NCBI GenBank assembly: GCA_002633025.1
Contig: NMRB01000375.1
Span: 178,129 to 242,128, forward strand
Length of the DNA stretch: 64,000 nucleotides
Reading direction: 5' to 3'
DNA from: Notospermus geniculatus
Taxonomy: Eukaryota; Nemertea; Pilidiophora; Heteronemertea; Lineidae
Part shown: piece after piece, positions 37,201-52,200 of the stretch
Position numbering within the stretch: the stretch's first letter is position 1
Layout: the number at the start of each line of letters is the position of its first letter
Notes under the pieces: model-generated
The model's database searches: none
What the model was told of the DNA's origin: nothing
The model's input: the letters and a program-made list of their open reading frames with translations, nothing else
Translations under genes and position numbers: made by a program

Positions 37201-40200
37201 GACTTGGAACCAACGTCAAGTAACTGCAACTTGGAACCAATGTCAAGTAACTGCAACTTGGAACCAACGTCAAGAAACGTGGAGCTTGGGACTTACCTCA
37301 AGTAACATGGAATTTGGAACTAATTGCAAGTAACATGGAACTTGGAACCAACTGCAAGTGACTGCAACTTGGAACCAACTGCAAACAACATGGAACTTGG
37401 AACCAACTGCAAGTAACATGGAACTTGGAACCAACTGCAAGTAACATGGAACTTGGAACCAACTCCAAGTAATGTGGAACTTGGAACCAACTGCAAGTAA
37501 TGTAGAATTTGGAACCAACTGCCAGTAACAATGTCAACTTCATGGAAAAGGTCTTGTTCTCATCTTGAAGCTTATCCACGTTGGGCATCTTAACTGGTAT
37601 TCATTGGTAACCTGACCAACTCTTCAGCATTCCACAAAAGAAGGATATTGGATGGGATTTTGTTGCCAAACTTAGAATGGGAGTTTGCCATAAAGGATAC
37701 TGCAATCCAGTGCGGCCTAACTTGGATCTTCATCTTCTGGCACAGTATCTCTTGGCTTACAGTAAGGCAAAGGCGAATGAGTATTTGCAAGGTAAGATTA
37801 CGCCCATAGGACGACATTCACAAGGAATGGCCCTACTGCTTGGCTGTCAGATTCATCTGCACCGGTCCTGTTACCTCTGAGGTTCTGGGTTCAATCCCCC
37901 GGTGCGAACCCACTCTTCATTTTTTTGTCTAAAGAAAGTTCTGGATTCACCATATCTCTGATGTTGTTCACTTTGAATGTTGTACTGGATGTTTGGTTCT
38001 TGGATTTTATTCACATCACTTTTCAAAGAACTTCCCCAGAATACAAAAAGTGGCCATGAATACTTTGGAATGCAAACCTATCTTCTCAAATGAACCTTCT
38101 TTTTAACATCTTTATCAGTTGTAACTTCATACAAATTCTCATCAATAATCTTTCATCAACACGGTGCGAGCTTTTCTTATCAAAATTCAAAGCAGTCTTT
38201 CACATCGCTAAACATTATTGTACTCAGTCGTTAATCCGCCCATCACTTCCATCCGTTGAGGTGATCATCATCTGTAAGGATTCCGTCAGTCACAACGGGC
38301 GGCATACGTCGATTGATTCTCCCCGGGCGTGAGACAGGTGACTGATCATGAGGGATTCAAGTTCTATGGATGAGGGGGGAAAATCGAAGTCGGTACTGTC
38401 CAATTAATATGAGGCGTCATGCGCTCAGGAAATTAATGGAACACAAGGGTATTGACAGAAGCCACCTAACATGGGTCAAGCGTGCAGGATGGATGAATTT
38501 GGAAATTGATCAGTGAACTTCTGATTGAACTTTATATAAAGTTGGTTACTTGAGGGTTCTCCTCCATGAGAGTTTCCTTGCAAAAAGTTGACTCTCTACT
38601 CTCTCTGCCATAGGAAACTGGGCAGTCATTTGTGTCCTTGGAAACTAAGGCCACGGTTATTATATTGTTTGGTTTACGGGCACAAAGATTTTGAGCCCAG
38701 GTACGGAGGATGGAATAAAAATAAAAAAAAACTTTGGTTCAGTTCAGTTTTTTCATTTTCACCTTTTGAATGACAAGTAAGACAACTCGGAGGAAATAAA
38801 AAATCAAAAGATTCTTGACAAATGCCTCTTTTCTGCTTCTTTCCGTCCTTGCTGCCAGGAAATAGGCGTACGTCAGTTGGTTTTATTTATTTTAGCAGTC
38901 GTGACAGCTGAAATCAAGGTCGGCGGGAATAAAAACAACTCCATTTATTTGTTTTTTTCTCAGAAGACTTCATTTGAAGTTCGGAGGCAATAAAAGAAAC
39001 TGATTTTCCCAATTTTATTTTTTTTTCGGAATGGCATTTTGCCACGTCGGCGGGCCCGTAAACCAAAGAATAAAAAAAGTGTGGCCTAACAGTGGTGAAT
39101 TGCCCAATGAAAGCCAAGTCGTGAGCAAGAATCTCTGACGTGGTGGAGGAGAGCCTTTAGGCTTTAAGATATGAATCATCAATTTATGAGAGAGGCATAA
39201 AAAATGTTTCATTGCGTCCTCACTGTTATAAAGTCCAGTTTTGAAATACTCACATTTTTCAGACACAGATTTAAAAAAATCTTTAGTTTCTTGTTAGAAT
39301 AGCAAAAAAATGGACTTGAAGTCCCAGCATCAAGTCCATCTGGTGTGATGGTCATGAATTCATGTCCAGGACCTAATAGGTGTCGATTTCGTGTAAGGGT
39401 TGTACTGACAAGCATCACTTCCATTGACTGTGAAATGTTCTTTATTGAAAGACAATTTGTGACCAAACTGAATGAAGGACAATCTCTTGTGGTTAGGTGA
39501 CAATTAGAACATGCATTGTCACCCAGAGTCATGTCAATTTCCTGCCAGCAAGGGCTGACAAGTGTGAGCCAATCAGTTTAAGGGACCGTGACTTGTTCAT
39601 TTAATAATGTACTGGGTGGTCTTGCCCCGAGAGAGTGGAGCGATCTTATGGCGGTGAATCGACTGAAGTGTGTGTGCTGCAACATCAATGATGGATTTTA
39701 TTCAAAAGGTGAAATATTGTAGAATGACAAATAAACATGGATTTTAAAAGATAGAAATGCTGAGCTAATGTGTGGAAAAGTTATTGGTCATCATTGCGAC
39801 TCACTCCTGGCATACCTGGTATATATGTGCTACAGTATCAACTGAAAGGTTTTAATGGTGGAGATATTGTAAACCCGGGAGAGGTTACCATAGTAACCGT
39901 TGCTGCTCTGGAAAGTGTAGACTGTTGAAGTTTTTGAGATGAGAGATCAAACTCTGCACTCAATTATAAATTATGGCCTTTGCGGCAATGATAACTCGTA
40001 ATGGTTCATTTGGTGGAGCTATAACCAGTGGTAATACCGGTAATGATAATTTAGCAAAAGGAAGCAGAACCCAGGATATCTACATTTGAAGGGCTGCATG
40101 GCTATAAGACAGGCTATATTCAGATTTAGTCCAAGTCTGACATCCAGTCAAAACAACTTGCGTATTTTGACATTTGCTGATATATTTGGATAGAAGTAGT

Positions 40201-43200
40201 TCACCAATACCCATTTTGATGCCAAACTTCCAATGTAAAAGGCAACTCCATTTTGCAAAGTTCTGCATTCAAATCTGACTTTTAAAGTTGAAGCACTCAC
40301 GCTGTTTGAAGCCTTTTCCTGAAAAGTTGGAAAAGTCACTTATTAGGTTGTTTGGCACTCAGCCCTTCATTATCATGTCAAAGACTCACCGCGCTCTGTT
40401 GCATGCTATAGTGGAATAGTTACAATGCGGAGGCCCGCTGCATGAGCATTGATCAATGTTTCCCCAGCCTACTGAGTCTGACAGCCGAGATGAAATTGCA
40501 AGTGCTTACAATATGAAAACGGCAGAAAAAACACGTAAAATGGAAAGTTAATCGTTCCAGTAAGCCACTCTCATCCTAACTTTGCTATTTCACAATTGAC
40601 TATGTATCAGTTGTTGTTTGAAAGTGGGCTGGTAAAAACCTATAAATGCTGACTTTTTTGTTCCTAAGTTGATCTACAACTTAAGTGCATCAGTTTATAC
40701 CTTCACTAAGTAGTGAAGGAAGTGGTTTGTCAGAGCTGCCACTCTTACGGCTTGAGTGGTAATGGAGAAATGGCGAAATTGTTCATTTTCATCAGGACTT
40801 GGCTAAAAATTGAAGTGTGACTGAAGAGAAAATCCCTAGGGGTGGATCCAGGGTTTTGGATAAGGGGGCATAGCTGATGCATTATAAAGAAGTGGCACTG
40901 CACTCTAGAAACACTCAAAATCCTGGTTCGAAAATATACTTTGTGGCATGAGAGGGGGCGTGCCGCTTGCACCCCCCAAATTTGCCGCTGAAACCCCAAA
41001 AGTGACTCCCGGTAATCTTTTTCTAAATTCAGGGGAGGACCAGGATTTTCTCTATTTAGAATCCTCTCCATCTTGACTTCCAACCATCTTGCAGCATGCA
41101 AGTTTCACATAAAAACTCTCTCCACGTTATTTCATCACTTTTCTCATCAAAGTTTTTCTCTCTGTTTACAGAGATCTCAAGAGATGGCAGTATTAAATCA
41201 CTGAATCGTCGCTCACATCCACCCATATTGAATAGCTACATCGATTCGTCTTCAGCGGCAGGTAATGTATGCATTCTGGAGGAGACATCCGGAGTAAATT
41301 ATGCTCCACTTTCTTTTGTTTGGAATTATGGGTAATCAGTACCCATAATTCATTGTCTTTGTGGGTTTTACCGGTACTTTACTACTTCACAACGGTGATG
41401 ACATAATGATGAAAACTTCCTTACCAAATTGGTGCAAAAATTTCAGAGAACTGTTGCCTTAACATCAGCTGAGCTACTGTAAAAGTGATCCTTTACATGC
41501 AAGTTGACTCTCCATCGGCAACTCGCTGTTGAAAACTACGGGATATCAGACTTTATTTGAATATTTTAATGATTTCAGGTCCGCAAGATGATGACGCACT
41601 GCTCCACCAAGATGGATCCTGCAGTTCTCCTGTCTTCCTTGGCCATCGGAGTAAGGTAAGTCTCGTCGAGTGACCAAAAAACTTCCTATTTATCCAATGA
41701 CTACCGGTATGTCATGTTGGAAGGAGTGCTCATTACAAACATAGAGAATTCAGAAATTTGAAAGTATCGGAGGGATGCTATTATGCCTCCCTGAGATCAT
41801 CCTTTAGACATTGCCGATATTGTGGCCAGGGATAGACAAATCCCAAATTGACGTAAACGAGAAAGATCTGCGCACTTCTGCTGAAATCGCAAACACAACC
41901 TCGGTCTGAAACTGAACGACGTGACGCAGAGAACCCCACGACAGGGACTTCGAAGACGTTGCATCTGAGTCGACTATTGCTAAATCATGGATTGTGTCAT
42001 GTCAGCTGGTTTCAGATCGAGGTTGTGGTTGTGATTTCGGTGGAAGTGCGCAAATCTGCTGATTCGAGAATCGTCTATTGTTGATATCAACCTGATTACT
42101 CAAATAAGTTTGCTTTTCTTTTCCAGTCTGAGGGTAAACTGTTCAACTTGGATCCAGCTAATAAAGTCGCACCTGAAACTTCCACCACTCAACCTGCCAC
42201 TAAATTATCAAAGCGAGAATCACTTAAGGTAGGTGCAGTGTGCCTTTAAGGAATGATGATAGAGCCTTTCAGGGTGCCTTGTTAAGGGTGGCTTGTCTCA
42301 TTGTCCCATAGTTTGGGACTTACGAAGAGGTTGTCATCGGCACTGAAATGGAAGGTGGAACCCCCATTAACTGAGTGAAGGGCCAACTTTGGGGGACTTT
42401 GTTTGCTCCATTGGCTCATCTCTAAATGTTGACATTGTCTTGTCAATAAGACATCGTTGCTGGATATTGCAGTATCCAGAAATTCAGCTGGCAGGCAGGA
42501 CCCCTTGATGATCTAAAAGCTCACTCTTCGATCTCCATTTCCCAGACAGTATCTTTTTTAGTTGTTGGTGAAGTATCAAGATGGCAGCACTGTGTGTTGG
42601 CTTGGTGTGAGCTGTTTCTGTCTGCTTCATCTGAAGGAATGCCATCAACCTTCATGTCGAAAGTCAGTACAGTGTCTATCGTACTCGCACTTGATGGCCA
42701 CCGACAATGTCACCTTTCTTACTCCTTTTTTTGTATAACCAAAAAAAGAAGTTCAAAATGAAAGTTTTGTGCAGCTATAAGATAATACCTGATACCCTGC
42801 CAGTATGTTCGACCATGAATTACCAAGATTGAAATTCTTAAAAATCTCAGTTTAATCACAGTATTAACGGTGTTATTGTTGATCGGCAATCCCCACATCC
42901 ATGCCAACCTAAATCTCATCTCGATGGCTGTGTCTCTTTCTCAAGATTATGGATATTCTCTCCTGGAACAACGCAGGGATTATGGGCATTTCTGACGGGT
43001 AGATTTGAGCGCATTCACATTGAAAGAAGCATTATAGTGCGTTCAGAATTAAGGAACATGGAGTTGTTTTCTATGAGGAGGAACTCTGTTGAAACATGAT
43101 AGTCTATCAAATCATTTATGATGAAAAAAGGGGTACTAAGCTGAGGTACAGTTGGGATGGTTTCAGGTATCCGCCAGAGTAGAGTAGTGCAGAGGCACAG

Positions 43201-46200
43201 TGGTATGAGCATCGGACTCAGGCCTAAGAGGCAGTGGGTTTGATTCCCGATTAAATCGCCACTTTGTCCTCTCAACATATCTGAAAGGATCAAGTGATAT
43301 GCCATTTGAACTGCTTCTTACGTTCCCCAGAAATGTTTCTGAAGAGACTGGGATAATAAAGTGAGGTACTTTGACATTGTGCAGCATTAAAATGGCCCTA
43401 GAAATAAAAATATAAAAAAGCAATACATTTTGATGTTCGTCGTAAAATTGTTTTCCATTCCTTGCTCAATAGTATTGAACACTTTACAGTATTTTGTATT
43501 TGTTTTCATGGAGGTTACCTCAACGTTCGTTTAGGCTAATATACCAACAACTATTTTTTGTTTGAGACTATATAAGATAAACTGTAAATAACAAAGCCCA
43601 CCCCAAAGCAGATTATGTCTGTGCTCTGGACAGCCGGGATTTCCAGGCAAAAACTTATGCTTTTGTCCAAGTACATTGTCACCATATCGCATCATCATAG
43701 CCCAGTAAGTACACTTTTTCAGTTAATTAATGCCACACTGATCATTAAGATCAGGTAGGCCTATTCCATGGGTTCATCTGAGTTCAACAGCCATTTCTCA
43801 TCAAAGTGTCCTTTCACATCAGAACATGAGAGTGCTCTTCTGGAGTAGTAAAATTTCGCCCATTCCTGGTAAGTGGTTAGATTGATTTATTTATGGTATT
43901 AGACCACTTTCCTTGTCTGGAGTTCGGGATAGTTTTACGTTCATCCATTTTTGTCAGGTGCTTGACTTGCTATGAGCGCCAGTGTTCAATTGTGTTCATC
44001 CTTATTTGGTGTTATCTGGTTCATCTCCAATCCAGTGCTAACTCATCTGATAATCGCTGCGCTAAAAGCAGCATTAATGTTAGATGTTATCAGCGTGGGT
44101 GTCTGAAGACCTCAAAACATCATATTGTGAATCCTATACTGTACAGGCTACAGTAGAACCTCTCTATTAAGGACACCTCTGGTACTGGCGAATGCTGTCC
44201 TTAATAGAGAGGCGTCCTCATTAAAGAGTTAAAATGAATAGGAATGATCTATTTTGGACTGAACTTTGGTGTCCTTAACAGAGAGGTGTACATCCTTCAC
44301 TAGAGAGGTTCCATTGCATGATTATGTAACTGATGATGACGATAGGGACACTCTTCAATGATAAATCATGCAGATGATAATTTGTCATAACAGGTGTCAT
44401 TTTCAAGCTGTGTCCACTCATCTGCAATTCGCATATTCTAGCTATAATCAGATTTTTTTGCGCATCCAACTTTGAAGCATAGCTTGCTACATTGTGGGGA
44501 AATTTGGGGGATCTTTTCTACCCGTTTATAGCAGGGGTAAAATCATGTACCACTTATACCGCCTTCACGTATCAAGAATTGGTCAGTGAAAACATATTGA
44601 TGGGATTTCACCTTTAATTGCCCCTGATTTCGGATCTAAATGCATGCATTTTCTCCCAGGCTGCCATTCAGGAATGGAGCCACAAAGAGGGAACATGGAC
44701 GACCTCTGGCATCCAGCATTACACGAGGGGCTGAGGGTCTTGCATCGCAGGCTGAGGCGAAGCAAGTCTGATCCGGGCCATCCACATGTCACGCTGCCTA
44801 GAAGGGTATGGTTAATCCGTGTGTTTTTCGCTTTTAGATTTTACCATATCAGTTGGTTCTTTTTGCGCTTTCTTCCAGACACAGTGTGTGATTGTCCCTA
44901 CCCTTTTAACTCTTTTCCTTTAGGCAGTCTTGTAGAATTTCTCCAATGTGTGAATCACGCAACATCACATAGTTTTTTTGCTCACATTATAAGTTAATCT
45001 AATCAGCTGGCTTTTGATACCTGATTTCCCATAACCGGAGCCCACCTCAACACAACCTCGCCTCACAGTATTTGAAAAACAGCTTGCATCACTTGATACA
45101 AGTGACCAAAATCACTGGAACATCTTGCAAAAAATGCTTTCCGGTACCGGTACTGGTAGAATGCAAGATGGATCTGATATTAAAAAATTAAGTAAAATGT
45201 TTCAGAAATTTTCCCCATTGCCATGAGTTCTCAAAGGGTTAATCCAAATCCATTCAGAGGCAACAGATAGATCTCTGACAATACAGAGCCGATCAGCACT
45301 AGACAAGAGATTAGTTCCAATATTTTTGTAAAGATGGCGGCTGTGCTAGCTGTGGCTGGTCCATTCAGAGTTCAACAGAACAATGAGCTGACAAAAGCGC
45401 AGATGACACATTATTAGGACCAGCATGGGACCACCAATTACATGTAAATTATCAAAAAGTCATTCATTGACTTCTCGTAATGTGATATAATATTGTCATC
45501 ACTGGTTCACTGAATGGCTGTTAAAAACCTGGTCACAGTCAGGCATACTCTATCTTCCAACCTCTTGTCACAGTCAGGCATACTCTATCTTCCAACCTCT
45601 TGTCACAGTCAGGCATACTCTATCTTCCAACCTCTTGTCACAGTCAGGCATACTCTATCTTCCAACCTCTTGTCACAGTCAGGCATACTCTCTTGTCACA
45701 GTTGGGCATACTCTACTTTTCAACCTCTCGTCACAGTTTGGCATAGATCTAAACTTTTTTCCAACCCACATTCTGGCATAGTCAACCCACATTTGGTACG
45801 GTCATTTAGGCCTAGACTCTATTTTCCAACCCTCTTTTCACAGTCAGGCACACTCCATACTTTATTTCCTTCTTGCTGGTGCATCATTTTCTTCCTGGTT
45901 GTCCGGGTTGATAGCTGCTGCCATGGAATTGTGCATGTCTCTGATTTAATGATAGGTCCATACACCTGTGGCATGGTTACCACAGTGAATGGCCTACAAC
46001 TTCAAGCCTGTAGCGGTGTACCTACTCCATGATTCATTCTGATGCCAAGCAACGACTGGAGTAGAGTGGAGTACGTGGAGCTGTTGTGCTGTTGGCCCAG
46101 TTCATAGGCATACAATAGGGTGCAATTACTCATTCTTCTTTCACACAGTTTCTCGTTGGTGGGCCTACAAAACGGATAATCTATTTATACTTTGAAATTG

Positions 46201-49200
46201 ATCAGGTCTATTGAATGCCAATCTGATCGATGTAATGGAAATGTCAGTCCCTGGAATAGACGCTCACTGCTACTCTTTCTTTGAAGTCATCTGGAACTAA
46301 AGTGGACCTCTGTGTGTGCAGAACCTTCAAGACCAATAATTGTGTAGCTAGGCAACTGACGTTCTTTCGATTTCCTTTGGCATTGTCATTGACTTCACCG
46401 ATTTAATACCCCGGGTTTAATACATGTAGTCACGACTGGGTTTTGCATACAGTATTGTTAAGTGTGTTACATAAACTATCAATACATGATCCATTTGTTA
46501 TTCTGATTTCCTCAGCTGGACTTCCTGGCTGGCACGAGCAGTGTGACTCACTGTTGACTGTTCCACAGCAAGACAGTGTGTTATGTGTGGAAGTAAAGTG
46601 TGTAACAACTGAAGGAGTGCTGTACTGTGGTACATTCAGAAAAGTGTGACATATTCATTGTGTGCTGAAGGACACTCAGTGGGAGACTGTTATCATGGGG
46701 CATTGTGTTGGACATCTTGTGATGTAACGGGTAAAATTCCATATATAAAACGATCTCATAGGACACCCGTGGTTTATTATGCCGTACCGTGTAGATCTAT
46801 ACACTGAGTCTGAGCGGATGATTACACAGCATCGATAGAAACGTGTATCACTTGATGGATCTGATACCCATAGTCTGGATATAGATCGCAGTATTCAGTC
46901 CATGTACATTTCGTTGAACGTCTCGAACTTGAAATCGGCTTCAAAATGATGCATACAAGTAGCGAACCGCACTTCACCATAGGACCTGTATCAGAGAATC
47001 CCCCGCTGATCATTACAGAGCAGGATGGATACGGCATTGATGACATCACTGCTTGCACTTGCAGTGCTTCAGGATCAACTTCAGATGCAACTGCTAGTTC
47101 TCACTCCAAATCCTATAAGGTAGGCTACGGCCATATTTTCTCATGCACATCTTTTATGGCAAGACTGGATGAGATTCATCATAAAAGCCTTATAAAGGTC
47201 GACTGAATATTTGGCTGGAACAACTGGGGATTGAACCTCTCACCTCATTGGTAGCAGGATGGATGTTTTCACTGCACCATTCCAACAACCTGTGCCTCCT
47301 CACCATCCTAAATTGACACATTCATAAATCTATATTACCCAATGCTTTTCATGTGCCATTTCAGGAGAACTAGTACCGGTACTTTTATTTGCTTGACCTA
47401 GAATCTTAAAATTTGCTGTGTAGGTACCTCAAGGCACAATTTGTCCAAAAACAATGTCACTGCAAGTATACATTTTGTTTTAGTTTACTTTGTTAATCCT
47501 ACCTTTGGCCATTTCACAGTACAAGCTATTTGACACTGTTTTTCTTTGATTCACCTGACATGCCTGAGAGAACAGTCCTGAGAGAACGAAAATTTGTATT
47601 TTCATTCAAAATCAACCCCAATTTACTGAGGCTTTCCTTAGATGTTGAATTGAACTGAGAAATGTGAACGGTATCTTGGCTCATTATTGGTTCTTTCAAC
47701 AGTATTGGACATGTGTGTGTAATGTAGGGGGAAACCAGAGCCTCCAGAAGAAAACCTCTGCTGTCAAAGATAGTCACCCTCTCTATCACATGAGGACCAT
47801 TCCCTTGGGCTCTTGACCGAGATTTGAACTTGGGACCTCACAGGTGACAGGTGCAGGCTGTTTCCGCTGCACCACTCTCTGACTCTGTCAGCCATTTCCG
47901 TTGCTGTGGTGGCGTGATCCCACAATTGCCACCAGCATGATACATGTATAACACTCATTATGATGGCTTTATATTACATAACTGTCCCATGAGTATTTTG
48001 TTGGTTATCACTTCTTGCAATTTATATCAGTACTCTGCAACAATACATCTACCAGTATCTTTCTGATTTGCATAAGTGTGTCACCAAAAATAGTGTCACT
48101 TAAAATAGATAGAGAGATCAGGCGATTAGGAATTACATCAAGGTCATCATCAGACCATTGTGCCTACAATAGAACCTCGGGTTTTTGGACACCATATTAT
48201 ACCAGAAGAGATGGACACTGCCCTCTCCAGCACCGAGGATATAGTGCAAACGGACTGTCAGGTCAGCCATATTGCTATTCATTTTGAGCACTCCAGTATC
48301 CGGACACAGAGTTTCTGTCCATTTTGACCTTTTGTGATTGGGAAGGAGTGGGAGGGTGTCTAGAATACAGAGACATTTCCACTGTGTTAAGTGGGGCACC
48401 GTCAAACCGGCCATTTCTATTCATTTTGAGACTCTGTTTAGAATACAGAGACATTTCCACTGTGTTGAATCACGACACCGTCAAGTTGGCCATTTTGGTT
48501 AATTTTGACCACTGTAATCAGAACACCATTGGTTCACAGGTCAGAGGGTGTCCATAATATACAGGCTTAGACACTCTACACGTATACATGTGTGTACATT
48601 GTGAACTTTGCAGACTAAAGCCCCACCGTTTAAAGCAGTCGAATCGATTACGCAGCGTTCAGCTGAATGTCCATTGCAGACCTTTATCAAATCACTCTCT
48701 GACATGCCTGCTCAGCAGTTGTCAAGGAAGTGAAATGTTCTAAATCCTAAATGGCAAAATCTTGTCATGAATGACTGAAACTGCATATTGATATTAGCGC
48801 TCATGAAGTCAATATGATGGTAAACAAACAATGGGACTATTGATCTCCAAATTGATAGGTTAAGCATCTGCTGCATGGCAACAATTGATATTGTCATGAA
48901 TTCTTTTGACAGTATAGATTGAAGTAATCCACATACCTTTGCCTCTACTTACATGCTGATGGAGCTCTTGGCAGTACATGCTGAAGCTGTACTAACGTGG
49001 CTTGTCAGTTATTGCAAAAATGAGATATCGAATTAATGCCAAGTGCTAAATACAGTATTATTGGCTCGGTAGCTAAAATTGTGTGATTTATTTATTTAAG
49101 ATTATTGAGCTGAGCTGAGTGCCAAATCCAGCTTTATTGGCTCTATAGAGTATTTGGGAAACATAGAGTAGGGCCTACAGCAAGGGAAACCAGAGTGCCT

Positions 49201-52200
49201 GAACGAAAGCCTGCATTCTCAAGGAGAGTTGTCCTCGTCAGATAAAGATCTGGTCCAAATGGGGATTGAACCCGGAACCTAAGAGGTCTGAGGGGTGGAT
49301 GTTTCCACTCCGCCACTCTGACTGCGTGGTGTAATGTGGGAGGAAACAGACAGTAGCTGGGAGAAACCTGCTGTGTCTATAGAAGTCATCCTCCCACAGC
49401 AGGGGTTTTCCCTTACTCCTCTTCAAACACGAAACCCAGGAGCAAGGTAAACCCCTGCTGTGGGAGGATGAAAGAAGTAACCTTATTTCTTGATGAAGGA
49501 CAGGGAAATGCCGGGGGGGGGGGCTGATGTTTCCACTGCACCAGTGTGGCATTTCCACTAATTCCAGTAAAATAACTAACTCCATTCCACGTGAGGAAAG
49601 TGGAGATGAGGTGGTGCAGACAGTCAAGAACCTCTATCATATCATAATGTCTGCAAATCGATTGACCACCGAATCAGTCTACATGTGCACACTCCTTTTT
49701 TCCCCAGTGTTGTTGATCCCTCTTCATCGCCAGGCACCACTTTTGTATTTTCAGGGTACCCCGGTAGCAGCTGTGATGCGTGGAAAGAACTGAGCTCCAA
49801 TTCAAATTAGAATTCAATGAGGCCTCGTTCTAATATCATTTTCTTGTTCTTCTCCACAGGTACAGAAGAAACACTATCGCCGTGAGAAAAAGCGTGCTGC
49901 CAAGGAACTTCTGTGTACCTTGAAAGACCCCTCCGTGATCGTCTTAGCTGATTGGCTGAAAGTCCGTGGAACATTGAAGGGGTGGACGAAGTTGTGGTGT
50001 GTCCTCAAACCAGGCCTACTCGTCCTTTACAAGAGCCACAAACAAAAGAGCAGTCATTGGGTAGGAACGATCTTACTCAACACATGCGAACTCATCGAGC
50101 GACCGAGCAAAAAAGACGGATTCTGCTTCAAGTTGTTTCATCCTTTGGATCAGTCAATATGGGCGACGAAGGTGCGTTCAAAATTAGTTGTGTACCTCTA
50201 GTGCTGTCTCTCTCAAGCTAGGAATCCACTGCTGATTTTCTGCGTTGCGACTTGCTTTGCAACCTGCTACCTGCGATTGAATACGATCGCAAGGAACTGA
50301 TACTGGTCGCCGACCGATTGCCGAATGAAATTGACCACATCTTCGCCATTGGTGGAAATCACGTCTAGCGAATCCACTACGGCAATCGAGTGCCCAGTTG
50401 CAAAGCAAGTCGCAAAGCAAAATCAGCTTGAAAATCAATGGTGGATTCCTAGCTTCACTCTGTCTGCTCCTATCCCTTTGTACTTGTCTATCCCTTGGGG
50501 TGCTACTGTTAAATTCTGATAGCAACTTTGGTAAGACAGACAGAATGATGAAATGCACAGACCTTTGATCTCTCCTTGTCTGCCTCTGCTTGATGTAAAC
50601 TGTGCTGTATCTAGTGATGGTCTGAAGGGATCTAGCGAGCACTGAATGATTGTCTGCTGCTTGAGTTCCTCGGAAAGGTTTCTGGGGCGGGGGGAGGGGT
50701 AATAATGTGACGCGCTTGGAGACTGTATTACTGTGGAAATCACAGTATAAAAGCCGCACATTGTTATTTTCTTGTGAGATTCAACATTATCACACTCTGA
50801 CATTCAGGAGAGCAAAGGTAGCCATGGTATTCGTAGGCTTTTCCTATCCGTGGATCTGAGATGCTGCTGGTATTCCCAACCGCTGGTGGTATGAGGTGGC
50901 AAACTTCGTTCATCAACATTCTTGTGATATGAAATAGCCGCATACCTGGCTGACATTGAAAGGAGAATGTTTATATGGAGAGTGTTTTTGACCTTGAGGA
51001 TGAGCGTCTGCCGGTGTTTGAGAAAGGAGGAATTTATAGCCCTATTTTTTACCGTGCTCCGTCCAGACGAAGCACGGTTCGGTACAATTTTGCCACATGT
51101 AAACAGGGTGACCCGGCTTGTTCCAGTCCCAAATAGCAGTGTAAATGGAGCTCTCCCGCTTGAATTTCAAAGCTTGGTCAAGCTCGGCACACGTCAACCG
51201 GGCTATAGTGTAAAAAGTCTTATGACATTTTTGCTGCTAGTCAAAATCGTCCATTATCTTTGACCTCCAAGAGATGAAAATATGGCATTTCCGGAGTTAG
51301 TCGATCTCTGATATCTGAACATGGTAACCATGGTGCCATGGTGAATTCGTCCAGTAAATTGTTCCACCACAGCGGTGACCCCCAGTGGGATTGAAGGTCG
51401 TGACACCCACCCTGTCTGCCGCTGAGAGCTCCAGTAGTTTGACGAGGCTCCTCCTGTGTAGAAAGAACTCAGAAAAAAAACTCTGAAAATTTTATCATCT
51501 GATGTTTGATGTATCACACCAGCCAGTCATGACTCGACAGCAAAACCCGTACTTGTAATGAGATTTTCAGCGTGGTTTTTACACAGGTGTTCCATCCTGG
51601 TTTATAGATGTATAGTTCGCTGATGTTTATGTATGACGTGGTTTTATCTGCATTGATTGATACCGTTACTGCTGTGTAGCGGGTGTATTGATCGTTTTAA
51701 CTCCCGCTGCACTGAGGGGTGAGGATGCAGAATTTATAGAGGTTCTTCACATAATGTCACATTTCCATGACGACACGATGCCGCCATATTGGCTGTCAAA
51801 ATGTCAAGCAACGTGACGGCTTGAACACAGGGTCAACACACAGATTCTGATGTCAAAAAATATCATGACGTGATAATTTTGACGTCATCACCGGCAATTT
51901 GACGGCCAACATGGCCGGTTCCTTGCAGTCACGTGACTGTTGTAACGTCATAGGGTCATCATTTTACTTTAATTCTCATCTAATCATCATTTTCAGGGTC
52001 CCAAGGGCGAAACAATGGGAGCATGGACCCAACCCTTACCGTACTCCTACCTGATATTCCGGGCACTCTCCGAGGCTGCTGGCAAGTGTTGGATGGATGC
52101 CCTGGAGCTAGCGCTGCGATGCTCCAGCCTCCTGATGCGGTCGATGACCAAGGATAAAGAAGCCCCAGGGATGCCAACCGTGAACGAGTCTTATGTGAAT

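Larger units (their letters stand above)
22210..41171 (+). other. Large 5' intron region of OSBPL8
   Basis: About 19 kb between candidate first exons and the first shared exon. No convincing internal gene is seen. It holds minisatellites (27039-27450, 29555-30205, 35365-35760, 37066-37530), SINE-like sequences and many foldbacks. Unlisted stretches within it contain no feature that could be recognised. Confidence 0.6.

Noticed and set aside
41096-41171. ATG at 41096 as the OSBPL8 start
   Set aside because: The stretch from this ATG to 41171 is a pyrimidine-rich acceptor tract ending in TTTACAG; treating 41172 as an acceptor gives consistent phases with upstream donors.
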